Source: Deltaproteobacteria bacterium (GTDB taxonomy: Bacteria > Desulfobacterota > GWC2-55-46). From it: a stretch of DNA of 47,819 nt. The DNA lies in the NCBI GenBank assembly GCA_016219115.1, contig JACRCH010000007.1, positions 1 to 47,819 of the forward strand, given 5' to 3'. Positions 17,912 to 27,681 of the stretch are shown in pieces. The translations under genes were made by a program, and so were the position numbers. How positions within the stretch are numbered: the stretch's first letter is position 1; each line of letters starts with the position of its first letter. The notes beneath the pieces are model-generated. The model was not told the origin of the DNA, made no database searches, and was given only the letters and a program-made list of their open reading frames with translations.

Positions 17912-19147
17912 ATGGCTCTTATAGTGCAGAAGTACGGGGGGACCTCCGTCGGCAACATCGAGCGCATCAAAAACGTCGCCAGAAGGGTGGCTAATACTTT
18001 TAACGAAAACAACCGGGTCGTCGTGGTGCTCTCGGCCATGTCGGGCGAGACAAATAAGCTTGTCGGGTATGCCAACGAGGTAAGCGAGTTCCCGGTGAGC
18101 CGCGAATATGACATGATAATATCTACCGGTGAGCAGGTCACGATAGGTCTGCTGGCCCTCGCGTTAAACGAGATGGGCTACAGGGCCAAAAGCTTTCTCG
18201 GGCACCAGGTCCCGATCGTCACCGACTCCCAGTTCGGCTCGGCCCGCATAGAGAGCATAGGGGGCGAGAAGATCATGAGGGAGCTTAAAGACGGTGTGAT
18301 AGCCGTGGTGGCCGGTTTCCAGGGCGTCGATAGCGACGGCAACATCACCACCCTCGGAAGGGGCGGCTCCGATACCACGGCGGTGGCCCTTGCCGCGGCC
18401 CTCAAAGCGGACCTCTGCGAGATATATACGGATGTTGAAGGGGTGTACACCACGGACCCGAACATCTGCCAGGACGCCAGAAAACTGAAGAAGATATCCT
18501 ACGACGAGATGCTCGAGATGGCGAGCCTGGGGGCCAAGGTCCTTCAGACGCGCTCCGTCGAGTTCGCTAAAAAATATGAGGTCCCGGTCATGGTAAGGTC
18601 TTCGTTCAACGATGCCCCGGGAACACTGGTCTGCAAGGAGGACGCGGAGATGGAGAAGGTCGTTGTTTCGGGTGTGACCTACAACAAGGATGAGGCGAAG
18701 ATTTCGGTCTTGAGGGTGCCGGACAGGCCCGGGATAGCGGCCAAACTCTTTCGCCCCCTGACAGAGGCCGGGATCAACGTCGACATGATTGTGCAGAACA
18801 TAAGCCACGACGCCCACACGGACCTTACCTTCACGGTCTCCAAGTCAGAGTTCAAAAGGGCCTTGAAGCTCGTCAAGGAGACGGCCGGAGAGATAGAGGC
18901 CAAAGACGTCGTCGGAGACCCCAACATCGCCAAGGTCTCGATAGTCGGGGCCGGCATGAGGAGCCACGCCGGAATAGCCTCAAAGATGTTCGAGGTCATG
19001 AGCAAAGAGGGGATAAACATACAGATGATATCGACCTCCGAGATCAAGATCTCTTGCGTGGTCGATGTGAAGTACACCGAGCTTGCCGTGAGGGTCCTGC
19101 ACGAGGCCTTCGGGCTCGCCGGCGAAGTGGCGGAGGAGACCGAGTAG
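17912..19147 (+). CDS. lysC: Aspartate kinase
   Basis: The enzyme phosphorylates aspartate, the first step to lysine, threonine and methionine. The kinase domain begins with VQKYGGTSVGN and contains GRGGSDTTA and YTDVEGVYTTDP. The C-terminal ~150 residues carry two ACT domains (for example ISVLRVPDRPGIAAKLF and VSIVGAGMRSHAGIASKMF), the site of feedback inhibition by amino acids. At 411 residues it has the usual single-function length. It is followed by citramalate synthase. Confidence 0.95.
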   Translation: MALIVQKYGGTSVGNIERIKNVARRVANTFNENNRVVVVLSAMSGETNKLVGYANEVSEFPVSREYDMIISTGEQVTIGLLALALNEMGYRAKSFLGHQVPIVTDSQFGSARIESIGGEKIMRELKDGVIAVVAGFQGVDSDGNITTLGRGGSDTTAVALAAALKADLCEIYTDVEGVYTTDPNICQDARKLKKISYDEMLEMASLGAKVLQTRSVEFAKKYEVPVMVRSSFNDAPGTLVCKEDAEMEKVVVSGVTYNKDEAKISVLRVPDRPGIAAKLFRPLTEAGINVDMIVQNISHDAHTDLTFTVSKSEFKRALKLVKETAGEIEAKDVVGDPNIAKVSIVGAGMRSHAGIASKMFEVMSKEGINIQMISTSEIKISCVVDVKYTELAVRVLHEAFGLAGEVAEETE

Positions 19148-19173
19148 GGGCTTCCGATGGCGAAAGGGTCTTT

Positions 19174-19280
19174 GGTTTTCCGGAGCGTTTAATCACAAAA
19201 TTCCCTGTAGCTTGCCCTTGTAAAATTCTCCCCCTGGATGGGGGAGGGTAGGGTGGGGGTGAAAAAATGTTTTCACCCTT
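19174..19280 (+). repeat. Intergenic repeat family A, partial copy A2
   Basis: The copy starts with the alternative head TTTTCCGGAGCGTTTA, shared with copy A8, and continues through m2 (AATTCCCTGTAGCTTGCCC) into the CTCCCCC/GGGGGAGG hairpin of m3 and the TGAAAA...TTTTCACCC stem. It then breaks off before the rest of m3 and m4. It ends about 39 nt before cimA. Confidence 0.8.
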
Positions 19281-19318
19281 ACCGCCGCATTTTACTTTAA
19301 AACAGAAGAAGAAAAATC

Positions 19319-20899
19319 ATGGTCAAACTTTACGATACGACTTTAAGGGACGGCACCCAGGCCGAGGACATCTCCTTTTCCGTCGAGGACAAGGTCAGGA
19401 TATCAAGAAAGCTCGACGACCTCGGGGTCCACTTCATCGAGGGCGGCTGGCCCGGCAGTAACCCGAGGGACATCGAGTTCTTCAAGGCGATGCAAAGTGA
19501 ACGCCTCAAGAACTCCGTCCTCGTGAGCTTCGGCGCTACAAGAAGGGCCGGGGTGAAGGCGAAGGACGACGCCAACATCAAGGCGCTTCTCGCGTCAAAA
19601 TCCCCTGCCGTGACGGTCTTCGGCAAGACCTGGAAGCTCCATGTGTTGAAGGCCCTGAGGGTATCGCTCGACGAGAACCTCGAGATGATCTTCGACTCCG
19701 TGAGCTACCTTAAAAAGAGGGTCAGGGTCCTCTATGACGCCGAGCACTTCTTCGACGGCTACAAGGATGACCCGGAGTACGCCGTACAGACCCTTGCCGC
19801 GGCCGAGGACGCGGGGGCAGAGACGATCGTGCTCTGCGACACCAACGGCGGGACGCTTACCTTCGAGATATCCGAAATAATGAAGGAAGTCGGAAGGCAC
19901 CTGAAGGCCCCCGTGGGCATACACGCGCACAACGACTCTGAATCCGCCGTGGCCAACACGCTTGTAGCCGTCAAAGAGGGCGCTACTATGGTCCAGGGGA
20001 CGATAAACGGCTTCGGGGAGAGGTGCGGCAACGCGAACCTCTGTTCGATAATCCCGGCCCTGAAGCTGAAGATGGGCATAGACTGCATAACGGACGAGAG
20101 GCTTAAAAAACTCCGCGATACCGCCCGCTTCGTCTACGAGCTTGCCAACCTCCCGCACTTCAAGCACCAGCCTTACGTCGGCGACAGCGCGTTCGCGCAC
20201 AAGGGGGGCATCCATGTCAGCGCGGTTTTGAAGAACCCGCTCACATACGAGCATGTGCGCCCCGAACTCGTGGGAAACCGCCAGAGGGTGCTGGTCTCAG
20301 ACCTCTCCGGGAGGTCCAACATACTTTTCAAGGCTGAGGAGTACGGGGTAGACATCGAGAGCGGCTCCGAGGTCGTAAAGAACGTGTTGAACGAGCTTAA
20401 GGAGCTTGAGCACCGCGGGTTCCAGTACGAGGGGGCCGAGGCCTCATTCGAACTCCTGATGAACAGGGCGCTGAAGAAAAAGGAGCGCTCGTTCAGGCTC
20501 CTGGGCTTCAGGGTCATTGACGAGAAGAGAAAAGAGGACGAGGAAGCGCACGCCGAGGCCATCATCAAGCTTGAGGTCGGAGGGGTCGTGGAGCACACGG
20601 CCGCCGACGGTAACGGCCCGGTAAACGCGCTTGACGCGGCGCTCAGAAAGGCCTTGGAGAGGTTTTATCCGTCTATCAAGGAAGTAAAGCTACTGGACTT
20701 CAAGGTCAGGGTCCTGGCCGGGGTGCAGGGCACGGCCGCCAAGGTCAGGGTCCTTGTGGAATCGGGGGACGCTACGGATAAGTGGGGCACCGTGGGTGTT
20801 TCCGACAACGTGATAGAGGCGAGCTGGCAGGCGCTTGTGGACGCGCTTGAGTACAAGCTCTTCAAGGACAGGAAGAAGACCGGCAGGAAGGTTAAATGA
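19319..20899 (+). CDS. cimA: (R)-citramalate synthase
   Basis: CimA condenses pyruvate with acetyl-CoA to citramalate, an isoleucine route independent of threonine. It is a LeuA-superfamily enzyme: [17 protein letters not shown] at the N-terminus, [14 protein letters not shown] and [17 protein letters not shown] in the barrel, and a C-terminal regulatory LeuA-dimer domain. The length of 526 residues and the [10 protein letters not shown] segment match CimA rather than LeuA. The stop overlaps the next start codon (ATGA). Confidence 0.92.
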   Translation: MVKLYDTTLRDGTQAEDISFSVEDKVRISRKLDDLGVHFIEGGWPGSNPRDIEFFKAMQSERLKNSVLVSFGATRRAGVKAKDDANIKALLASKSPAVTVFGKTWKLHVLKALRVSLDENLEMIFDSVSYLKKRVRVLYDAEHFFDGYKDDPEYAVQTLAAAEDAGAETIVLCDTNGGTLTFEISEIMKEVGRHLKAPVGIHAHNDSESAVANTLVAVKEGATMVQGTINGFGERCGNANLCSIIPALKLKMGIDCITDERLKKLRDTARFVYELANLPHFKHQPYVGDSAFAHKGGIHVSAVLKNPLTYEHVRPELVGNRQRVLVSDLSGRSNILFKAEEYGVDIESGSEVVKNVLNELKELEHRGFQYEGAEASFELLMNRALKKKERSFRLLGFRVIDEKRKEDEEAHAEAIIKLEVGGVVEHTAADGNGPVNALDAALRKALERFYPSIKEVKLLDFKVRVLAGVQGTAAKVRVLVESGDATDKWGTVGVSDNVIEASWQALVDALEYKLFKDRKKTGRKVK

Positions 20900-21339
20900 A
20901 CCGTGACGGAAGATACGGAGCTTTTTTGGTCCTTGCCGCCGTCTTCCTTTCCGTATCCTTTTTCCATTTTTCAAAGACCTCTTTCCGCTCAAAAAACAGT
21001 CCCACCCTTCCGGTAAACGACGATGTAACCGCAGCCTCATCCTCACAGACCGCGGCGTCACCCGTAAAGCCCCCGTCAAAGACCGCAGAGCCGAAGCCGG
21101 AAAAAGAAGGTCCCGGCTTCCGGATAGACCTTAACAGCGCCACAAAGGAAGACCTCCTGAGTCTGCCCGGCATAGGGGAGGTGACCGCCGAAAGGATACT
21201 TAAGAAGCGCATTGAGCTCGGCGGGTTCACAACTGTTGAGGAATTGACAGAGGTCGAGCGGATTGGTAAAGTAAAGATGGACAGAATCCGCGGCCTTGTG
21301 ACTGTAAAAAACGGCCCGCCCAAGCCCAAAAATCCGTAA
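20896..21339 (+). CDS. ComEA-like membrane-anchored helix-hairpin-helix protein
   Basis: The 147-residue protein has one N-terminal membrane helix (about residues 8-25), a low-complexity Ser/Pro/Lys linker, and one C-terminal helix-hairpin-helix DNA-binding domain ([24 protein letters not shown]). ComEA proteins bind incoming DNA at the cell surface during transformation, but short HhH proteins of this type also occur in non-competent bacteria. The ATG overlaps the cimA stop by 4 nt. Confidence 0.82.
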   Translation: MNRDGRYGAFLVLAAVFLSVSFFHFSKTSFRSKNSPTLPVNDDVTAASSSQTAASPVKPPSKTAEPKPEKEGPGFRIDLNSATKEDLLSLPGIGEVTAERILKKRIELGGFTTVEELTEVERIGKVKMDRIRGLVTVKNGPPKPKNP

Positions 21340-21402
21340 AGACGCCTGTTTAAGCCAAGCCTTGTAAACCCGTTTCAGTAAAACGATTATCCGGAGGAGC
21401 GC

Positions 21403-21729
21403 ATGGCAGAGGATATCCTTGAGCGCCTTAAGTCCAAGGAAGATGAGATGGAGGCGTTTATAAACGAGGCCAGGAAGAAGGCCTCCGCGATAAAAGAAGA
21501 CGCTTTAAGGAAGGCGAAAGAGATCAAAAGCGCTGAAATGAGGGAGACGGAAAGGGACTTGGCGGAGTTCGCCGCGAGAGAGAAAGAGGAGATCGCCAAA
21601 GAGGCGGCCGGGATCGAGAAAGAGGCCCTGGTATCGGCCGAAAAGCTTAAGAAAAACGGTGAGGCTCAAAGGGACAAAGCCGTCAAAGAGGTCGTAAGGT
21701 TCATAAACGAGGGTCTTGGAGAGCGGTAG
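21403..21729 (+). CDS. V/A-type ATPase subunit G/H (peripheral stalk, coiled coil)
   Basis: The 108-residue product is almost wholly charged heptad-like helix (Glu/Lys/Ala-rich) without a globular domain, as in the G/H stalk subunit that pairs with subunit E. It has GGAGGA before the ATG and opens the nine-gene operon. The stop is immediately followed by the subunit I start. Identification is by composition and position, since stalk subunits diverge quickly. Confidence 0.78.
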   Translation: MAEDILERLKSKEDEMEAFINEARKKASAIKEDALRKAKEIKSAEMRETERDLAEFAAREKEEIAKEAAGIEKEALVSAEKLKKNGEAQRDKAVKEVVRFINEGLGER

Positions 21730-23607
21730 ATGATAGAGGAGATGAGCAAGGTCCAGATCATAGGGCCGAAGGGCTGCCTTGACGAGTGCATAAAGGTATT
21801 GCACGCCGCCGCGGTTTTGCACATCGAGACCATACCCGCGCCAGCGGACATAGAGTCCTTCCTCCAGAAACTCCCGATGGAAAAGGAGAAGATGCTCCAG
21901 AAGGAGACCCTTGAGAAGGGGGCCGAGAGGCTCCGTAACCTCACGCACCTTTTAAAAGAGCCGGGGTCGTTCAAGACGGCGCGCATCGCGCCCGAGGAGA
22001 TAAACGGGTACCTCGAAGAGATAAAGCCCCTTGAGGGCACGGTAAAGTCGTTGAGGGCCGAGAAGGACGACCTCTCGGAAGAGATCGTCTCGATAGGCAG
22101 GTACGAAAGGCTCCTTCACGGGTTCGCCCCGATAGTTTCGCGTCTCGGGGGCCTCAAAAACTTCGACATAGTCGGCCTTACGGTGGAGAAGACCAGGGAG
22201 GACATCCCCGGGCTTATAGACTCCGAGATAAAAAAGATCACCGGCGGGAACTACCAGATATACGTAAAGGACCTCGACGAGAAGGACATCGGGATAGTGC
22301 TCGCCTACGAGAGGAAGTACGACTCCATGGTAAGGTATCTGCTTTCCGGCAAATCGATAAGCGAGGTGAGGCTTCCCGACGAGTACTCAAGCCTTTCTCT
22401 GGTAGAAGCCCTGAAGCTCATGGGGAGGAAAAAGGCCGCCATCCCGGCGCGCGTAAACGAGGTCGAAAGGGAGCTTCAGGGGATCTCGTACGAGTGGTAC
22501 GGAAAACTGGCCGGGCTCCTCAAGGCCATATACGACGCGATTGACGAGATAGGCGTGATAATGTACGCCGCGCAGAGCCGTTTCACCTTCGTCATAGAGG
22601 GCTGGGTCCCCGTGAAGATGCTCGAGCTCCTGAAGGAGAAGTTCAAAGCGCTCTTCGATGACAGGGTCCTGGTAAGGGAGCTTGAGATAAAGGACACGGA
22701 GGTCGACCTCATACCGGTCCATATAAAGAACTACGGGATATTCAAACCCTTCGAGGTCTTCCTCTCCGCGCTTCCGCCGCCAAGGTACGGCTCGGTCGAC
22801 CCCACGCCGTATGTGGCGGTATTTTTCCCGATATTCTTCGGCCTCATCGTCGGCGATATCGGCTATGGCGCGGTCATATTCCTCATAAGCCTTTACCTGA
22901 GGAGGCGGTTCAGGGGAAAAGAGACGCTCTCCAGCATCGCCTCGGTCCTCTCCGTCAGCAGCGTTTCCGCCATTATATTCGGCTTTCTATTCGGTGAGTT
23001 TTTCGGGGACCTCGGGACCCGGTTCGGCCTCATTCACCCGGTACTTTTCCACAGGACCGAGGCCTTGAAGACCACGATGGTATTGACCATCGGCATCGGT
23101 ATCGGGCACGTGCTCCTTGGGATCATAATAGGGATAGTGAACCAGCTCTCAAGGGGGAGGAGAAAAGAGGCAGGGGCGAAGATCGCCTACCTGACCGTCA
23201 TCGTCTCTTTTCTCTTCATCCTCGCCGTGATGTTCAACTTTCTGCCGAGGGATTTTCTGACCCCCGGGGTGGCGGCCCTTGCCGTCTCCTTCATAGTCCT
23301 GACCGTGTTGGAAGGGGTGCTGGGGCCGCTTGAGTTCCTCAAAGCCCTCGGCAACATCCTCTCCTATGTAAGGATCATGGCCGTAGGTACCGCCTCGGTG
23401 GTGATGGCCACCGTGGCAAACAGGATCGGCGGGCTCTCCGAAGACCTGATCGTCGGCATCATAGCCGCCGGCGTCATACACGCGCTCAATGTGGTCTTAA
23501 GCGTTCTTAGCCCCTCGATACAGTCTATGAGGCTCCATTACGTGGAGTTCTTCAGCAAGTTCTACGAAGGGGGCGGCAGAAAATACACGCCGTTCAAGAA
23601 AAGATAA
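21730..23607 (+). CDS. ntpI: V/A-type ATPase subunit I (a-subunit)
   Basis: This is the stator membrane subunit that forms the ion half-channels. The first ~340 residues are a soluble coiled-coil arm. The remaining ~285 residues contain about seven to eight membrane helices beginning at PTPYVAVFFPIFFGLIVGDIGYG, a family signature. The essential arginine is visible in ILSYVRIMAVG. The length of 625 residues is typical. Confidence 0.93.
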   Translation: MIEEMSKVQIIGPKGCLDECIKVLHAAAVLHIETIPAPADIESFLQKLPMEKEKMLQKETLEKGAERLRNLTHLLKEPGSFKTARIAPEEINGYLEEIKPLEGTVKSLRAEKDDLSEEIVSIGRYERLLHGFAPIVSRLGGLKNFDIVGLTVEKTREDIPGLIDSEIKKITGGNYQIYVKDLDEKDIGIVLAYERKYDSMVRYLLSGKSISEVRLPDEYSSLSLVEALKLMGRKKAAIPARVNEVERELQGISYEWYGKLAGLLKAIYDAIDEIGVIMYAAQSRFTFVIEGWVPVKMLELLKEKFKALFDDRVLVRELEIKDTEVDLIPVHIKNYGIFKPFEVFLSALPPPRYGSVDPTPYVAVFFPIFFGLIVGDIGYGAVIFLISLYLRRRFRGKETLSSIASVLSVSSVSAIIFGFLFGEFFGDLGTRFGLIHPVLFHRTEALKTTMVLTIGIGIGHVLLGIIIGIVNQLSRGRRKEAGAKIAYLTVIVSFLFILAVMFNFLPRDFLTPGVAALAVSFIVLTVLEGVLGPLEFLKALGNILSYVRIMAVGTASVVMATVANRIGGLSEDLIVGIIAAGVIHALNVVLSVLSPSIQSMRLHYVEFFSKFYEGGGRKYTPFKKR

Positions 23608-23667
23608 GGCAAAAAGGATATACTGAGCAGGGCTGCGCTTTCTTACCAATACGATGCGGAGGTGTTT

Positions 23668-23877
23668 ATGGAAAAAGGACTCATTGCGCTGGCGGCCGCC
23701 ATAGCCATAGGACTGCCGGCACTGGCCACGGCCTGGGCACAGAGCAAGATCGGGGCCGCCGGAGCCGGCGCCATAGCGGAAAAGCCGGAGCTCGCCGGTA
23801 TCGTCATCATACTCGTGGCCATACCCGAGACGATGGTGCTCCTGGGCTTCGTCGTCGCCTACCTGATAATAGGTTAG
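23668..23877 (+). CDS. ntpK: V/A-type ATPase subunit K (rotor c-subunit), single hairpin
   Basis: The 69-residue product is a two-helix hairpin that would form the rotor ring. The ion-binding carboxylate is Glu54 in PETMVLLGF. Gln25 in the first helix sits where many sodium-binding rings have their Gln, and Thr55 follows the Glu. The start is ATG 23668 with GGAGGTG just upstream; a GTG at 23662 lies inside that site. Unlike Enterococcus NtpK, which has four helices, this is the short form. Confidence 0.93.
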   Translation: MEKGLIALAAAIAIGLPALATAWAQSKIGAAGAGAIAEKPELAGIVIILVAIPETMVLLGFVVAYLIIG

Positions 23878-23878
23878 C

Positions 23879-24454
23879 ATGGCGGAAGATACGCTTTTAA
23901 AGACGCTTGAGGAGGATGCCAGGGCCCAGGCATCCGAGGTCCTGAAGGACGCCGAGAGGCGCTCTCAGGAGATATTCGAGGCCGCGCGGCGGGAGTCCGC
24001 CTCGTTGAAGGAGGCAAGGCTTAAAGAGCTTTCAGCGACGCTTATGAAGGAACGCTCAGCCCTTTTAAACTCCGCTCGCGTGCGCGCAAGCGGGGCCCTC
24101 CTTGAGGTGAGGCGCTCGGTCATAGACGCGGTGCTCAAAAAGGCGGTAGAGAGTTTCAACCTCCTGCCGGAAAAAGAGTACTCCGGGCTCCTTAAGAGGC
24201 TCTACTCGATACTTGAAAAAGACTGGGAGAGCGTCGGGACGGGCAGACCCATCGTCAGGATAAACCCGTCCGACACAGGTAAGATCGACGAAAAAGGCGC
24301 CGTGTTAGTCCCCGACCCGTCGGTCAGCCTTGGGCTTGTCTTCACCTCCGCGGACGGGAAGGTCAGAAAAGAGCTTACGATACCGTCTATCGTAAGAAAG
24401 GCCGCTAAGACCCTGGAGACCGAGGTCGACAAGGTCCTCTTCGGGGGCGGTTGA
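23879..24454 (+). CDS. ntpE: V/A-type ATPase subunit E (peripheral stalk)
   Basis: The 191-residue protein has a long charged N-terminal helix (residues ~1-85) and a mixed C-terminal domain that contacts the catalytic head. The segment SVSLGLVFTSADGKVR is like the C-terminal fold of the family. It begins one base after the subunit K stop. Confidence 0.88.
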   Translation: MAEDTLLKTLEEDARAQASEVLKDAERRSQEIFEAARRESASLKEARLKELSATLMKERSALLNSARVRASGALLEVRRSVIDAVLKKAVESFNLLPEKEYSGLLKRLYSILEKDWESVGTGRPIVRINPSDTGKIDEKGAVLVPDPSVSLGLVFTSADGKVRKELTIPSIVRKAAKTLETEVDKVLFGGG

Positions 24455-24486
24455 TGAGAGAGCGTTCCGGATACGGAAGGTGACCG

Positions 24487-25530
24487 ATGGATCTCAGTTA
24501 TTTTAATGCGCGGGTGCGGGGGCTCAAGGGCGCTCTTCTGGGGGATGAGGACTACGAGGCGTTTCTCAAGCTTGATGACGCCGAGAGGTTTCACGAGTCC
24601 CTCAAATCGACCCGTTACGGCCCTTACATCGAGACGGCCGGAGCGCGGTACTCAAGGGCAGAAGAGATAGTGTCGGAGGCCTTGAGGGTAAACCTCTCCG
24701 ACACCTTGTCCCATCTGTGGAAGATATCGCCTCCACAGGCGCGTCCGCTTCTTAAGGCGGTCGTCTCCGTCTGGGAGGTCTACAACATAAAAGCTATCAT
24801 AAGGGGCATCGCCAGAGGCGTCAGGCGTGACGAGATACTCGGGGCGGTCGTCCCGGCCGGGGAGTTCGACCGCTCGGCCGTAAAGGACCTCCTCGGTTCC
24901 AGGGACTTAAACGACCTGGTCAGGTTCCTCGATTCGTGGGGCAGCCCTTACGCAAAGCCGGTAAAAGCCGGTCTTGGGAGTTTTACCGCGAGCGGCCACA
25001 TAATGGATATGGAGATGAATATCGACCGTTTTATCTTCGGCCATCTTTTCTCCACGGTCGGCTCGGCCGGGCTTGACGGGAAGGTCATCCGTGACTTTAC
25101 CGTTTTGAGGGTGGACCTGCAGAACATACTTACGCTCTTTAAGATCGCCGGGGAAGGGTTTTCAAGGGCCGGGGCCGGGGATTTTTTCATGGACGGCGGG
25201 GGAAGGCTTAAGAAAAAGGAGTTTTTCAGGCTCTCTCTTCTCAAGAATAGAGAGGAGTTGATAGAGTCCCTCGTTTCGGTCATAAGGGACGCCGACATAA
25301 GAGACGCCCTCAGTTTCGTAGACCCCTCGGAGGTCGCGCTCCTCGGCGAGAAGTTCGACGAGCTGGCGGAGAGAAGGCTTGCGAGGCTCTCCATCATGGA
25401 GCCTCTAAGCGTTGCTCTGGCGGCCTCTTTCATCTACTCGAAGGTCAGGGAGGTCAAGAACCTCCGGTTACTGTCAAGGTCCAAATCGTTCGCTATCCCT
25501 GAGAGCGAGACAAGAAGGCTGTTGCTTTGA
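24487..25530 (+). CDS. ntpC: V/A-type ATPase subunit C (central-stalk socket)
   Basis: The 347-residue, mostly helical protein matches the family that caps the rotor ring and receives the central stalk. Typical segments are YFNARVRGLKGALL at the N-terminus, VWEVYNIKAIIRGIARG, and the late RLARLSIMEPLSVALAASFIYSK. It is placed between subunits E and F as in other operons. Confidence 0.9.
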   Translation: MDLSYFNARVRGLKGALLGDEDYEAFLKLDDAERFHESLKSTRYGPYIETAGARYSRAEEIVSEALRVNLSDTLSHLWKISPPQARPLLKAVVSVWEVYNIKAIIRGIARGVRRDEILGAVVPAGEFDRSAVKDLLGSRDLNDLVRFLDSWGSPYAKPVKAGLGSFTASGHIMDMEMNIDRFIFGHLFSTVGSAGLDGKVIRDFTVLRVDLQNILTLFKIAGEGFSRAGAGDFFMDGGGRLKKKEFFRLSLLKNREELIESLVSVIRDADIRDALSFVDPSEVALLGEKFDELAERRLARLSIMEPLSVALAASFIYSKVREVKNLRLLSRSKSFAIPESETRRLLL

Positions 25531-25575
25531 GGCGGTATATCTTTCACGGGCGCGCTCAGGGGAGGTTTTTTTGAC

Positions 25576-25905
25576 ATGGCTGATTTTTTGATCATAACCG
25601 GGCCTCTCACTTCGCTTGGGTTCAGGTGCGCCGGCGTGGAGTGCATGGAGGCCGGCGGTGAGGTAGATCTCGGGGCGCTCCTGTTCAAGCTCCAGGCCGA
25701 GGGCAGATACGGGCTTGTCGCCGTGGAAGAGAAGATCCTCAAAAAGGTATCCGAGCCAGAGATGAGAAGGATTCATAAGAGAGGGCTTCCGATCATAATA
25801 CCGATAAACATCCCGGAGAAGTGGGGTGAGGTGGAGTTCGGCGAGTCCCCGGTCGTAAGGCTCATAAGAAGGGCGATAGGTTATCAGATAAAGATAAGGA
25901 AGTGA
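25576..25905 (+). CDS. ntpF: V/A-type ATPase subunit F (central stalk)
   Basis: The 109-residue product has the alternating strand-helix pattern of subunit F (FLIITGPLTSLGFRCAGVE, then YGLVAVEEKIL, then PIIIPINIP), a small CheY-like fold that binds subunit D. GGAGG lies 10 nt before the ATG. Confidence 0.9.
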   Translation: MADFLIITGPLTSLGFRCAGVECMEAGGEVDLGALLFKLQAEGRYGLVAVEEKILKKVSEPEMRRIHKRGLPIIIPINIPEKWGEVEFGESPVVRLIRRAIGYQIKIRK

Positions 25906-25921
25906 CCTGGCAAACGAACGT

Positions 25922-27676
25922 ATGAATGAGATAATCGGTAAGATTCACGGGGTGGCGGGCCCCACGGTCATAGCCTCGGGCATGGCCGGGGCGAAGATGA
26001 ACACCATCTGCCTTGTCGGCAACGACGGCCTTTTAGGCGAGATCATCCGCATTCAGGAGAGCTACGCCACGCTGCAGGTCTATGAGGACACCGGGGGGCT
26101 GACGGTCGGGGAGGGTGTCGTGAGTTTAGCCAGGCCGCTGACCGTCACGCTCGGCCCCGGGCTTTTAACGGGCATCTACGACGGCATACAGAGGCCGCTT
26201 GCCGTCATGAAGGACGCCGGCGCGGATTTTATCGGCAAGGGGATAAAGGCCGCCGCGCTCGACAGGGACAAATCATGGCAGTTTACGCCGCTCAAAAAAG
26301 CCGGCGATACCGTCGAGCCCGGTGAAGTCCTTGGGACCATCCCAGAGACAGCGCGTATAACGCACAGGGTAATGGCCCCTCCCGGCGTAAGGGGCGTCAT
26401 AAAAGAGATAAAGGACGAGTTCGTCTCGGGTAAAGAGCCTGTGTGCGTCCTTGAGGACGGCGCTACAGTCGGGCTGTTCCAGGAGTGGCCCGTGAGGGTG
26501 CCCCGTCCTTTTAAGGAGAAGCTTCCGCCCCGCACGCCTTTCATCACGGGCCAGAGGATATTCGACACTCTGCTTCCAGCGGCCGAAGGCGGTACCGCGA
26601 TAGTCCCCGGAGGCTTCGGCACAGGCAAGACCATAGTCGAGCAGACGATAGCCAAGTTCGGCCGCAGCGACATCGTCATATACGTCGGGTGCGGGGAGAG
26701 GGGCAACGAGATGACCGAGATACTCACGGACTTCCCGACGCTTAAAGACCCGGAGACTGGCATGCCTTTAAGCCTTCGCACCGTCATCGTCGTAAACACC
26801 TCGAACATGCCCGTGGCCGCCAGAGAGGCTTCTATCTTCACCGGTGTGACGATAGCCGAGTACTTCAGGGACATGGGCTACAACGTGGCTATACTCGCGG
26901 ATTCCATATCAAGGTGGGCCGAGGCGCTGCGAGAGATCTCCTCAAGGCTTGAGGAGATGCCCGGCGAAGAGGGCTTCCCGCCGTATCTCTCCACTCAACT
27001 CGGAGGGTTCTACGAACGCTCCGGCAGGGTGAAGTGCCTCGGACCCGACGACAGGACAGGCTCCGTTACGATAGTAAGCGCAGTGTCGCCTCCGGGCGGG
27101 GACTTCTCCGAGCCTGTCACTCAGTCGTCATTGCGCTTCGCGGGCGCTCTATGGGCGCTGGACCCGGACCTGGCCTACAGGAGGCATTTCCCGGCGGTAA
27201 ACTGGCAGGCCAGCTTCAGCCTCTATTACCCGCAGCTCAGGGACTGGTTCGCAAGAGAGGTCTCACCGGAGCTGCCTGATCTGAGGGACAGGCTTTTTAC
27301 CCTGCTGCAGAGACAGGCGGAGCTCAAGGAGATAATACAGATAATAGGCGTGGAGGCCCTGCAGGAATCCGACAGGCTTACGCTTGAGGTGGCGAACCTC
27401 GCCAGGGACGCCTTCCTAAAGCAGAGTGTCTTTAACGAGACCGACGCCTTCAACACCTACGAGAAGCAGTACCTCATGCTCAAGGCCATCTTCTCGTTCC
27501 ATGACAACGCCGAGGCGGCCCTTAAACGGGGCGTCTACATAGAGACCATTGTGGACTCGCCATCGCGCACCCGGATACTCAGGATGAGGGATATCCCGAA
27601 CGACGGCATCTCAAAAGAGGCCGGGGAGCTTATCGAGGAGATAGAGAACGAGTTAGGCGCCACGGAGGAGCTATAG
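25922..27676 (+). CDS. ntpA: V/A-type ATPase catalytic subunit A
   Basis: This is the catalytic ATP-binding subunit. The sequence has the family insertion (the non-homologous region, about residues 115-200), then the P-loop GGFGTGKT near residue 235, the catalytic Glu in [12 protein letters not shown], and [19 protein letters not shown]. The length of 584 residues is normal. The loop reads GGFGTGKT rather than the common GPFGSGKT, which keeps the G-x4-GKT frame. Confidence 0.96.
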   Translation: MNEIIGKIHGVAGPTVIASGMAGAKMNTICLVGNDGLLGEIIRIQESYATLQVYEDTGGLTVGEGVVSLARPLTVTLGPGLLTGIYDGIQRPLAVMKDAGADFIGKGIKAAALDRDKSWQFTPLKKAGDTVEPGEVLGTIPETARITHRVMAPPGVRGVIKEIKDEFVSGKEPVCVLEDGATVGLFQEWPVRVPRPFKEKLPPRTPFITGQRIFDTLLPAAEGGTAIVPGGFGTGKTIVEQTIAKFGRSDIVIYVGCGERGNEMTEILTDFPTLKDPETGMPLSLRTVIVVNTSNMPVAAREASIFTGVTIAEYFRDMGYNVAILADSISRWAEALREISSRLEEMPGEEGFPPYLSTQLGGFYERSGRVKCLGPDDRTGSVTIVSAVSPPGGDFSEPVTQSSLRFAGALWALDPDLAYRRHFPAVNWQASFSLYYPQLRDWFAREVSPELPDLRDRLFTLLQRQAELKEIIQIIGVEALQESDRLTLEVANLARDAFLKQSVFNETDAFNTYEKQYLMLKAIFSFHDNAEAALKRGVYIETIVDSPSRTRILRMRDIPNDGISKEAGELIEEIENELGATEEL

Positions 27677-27681
27677 ACCCG

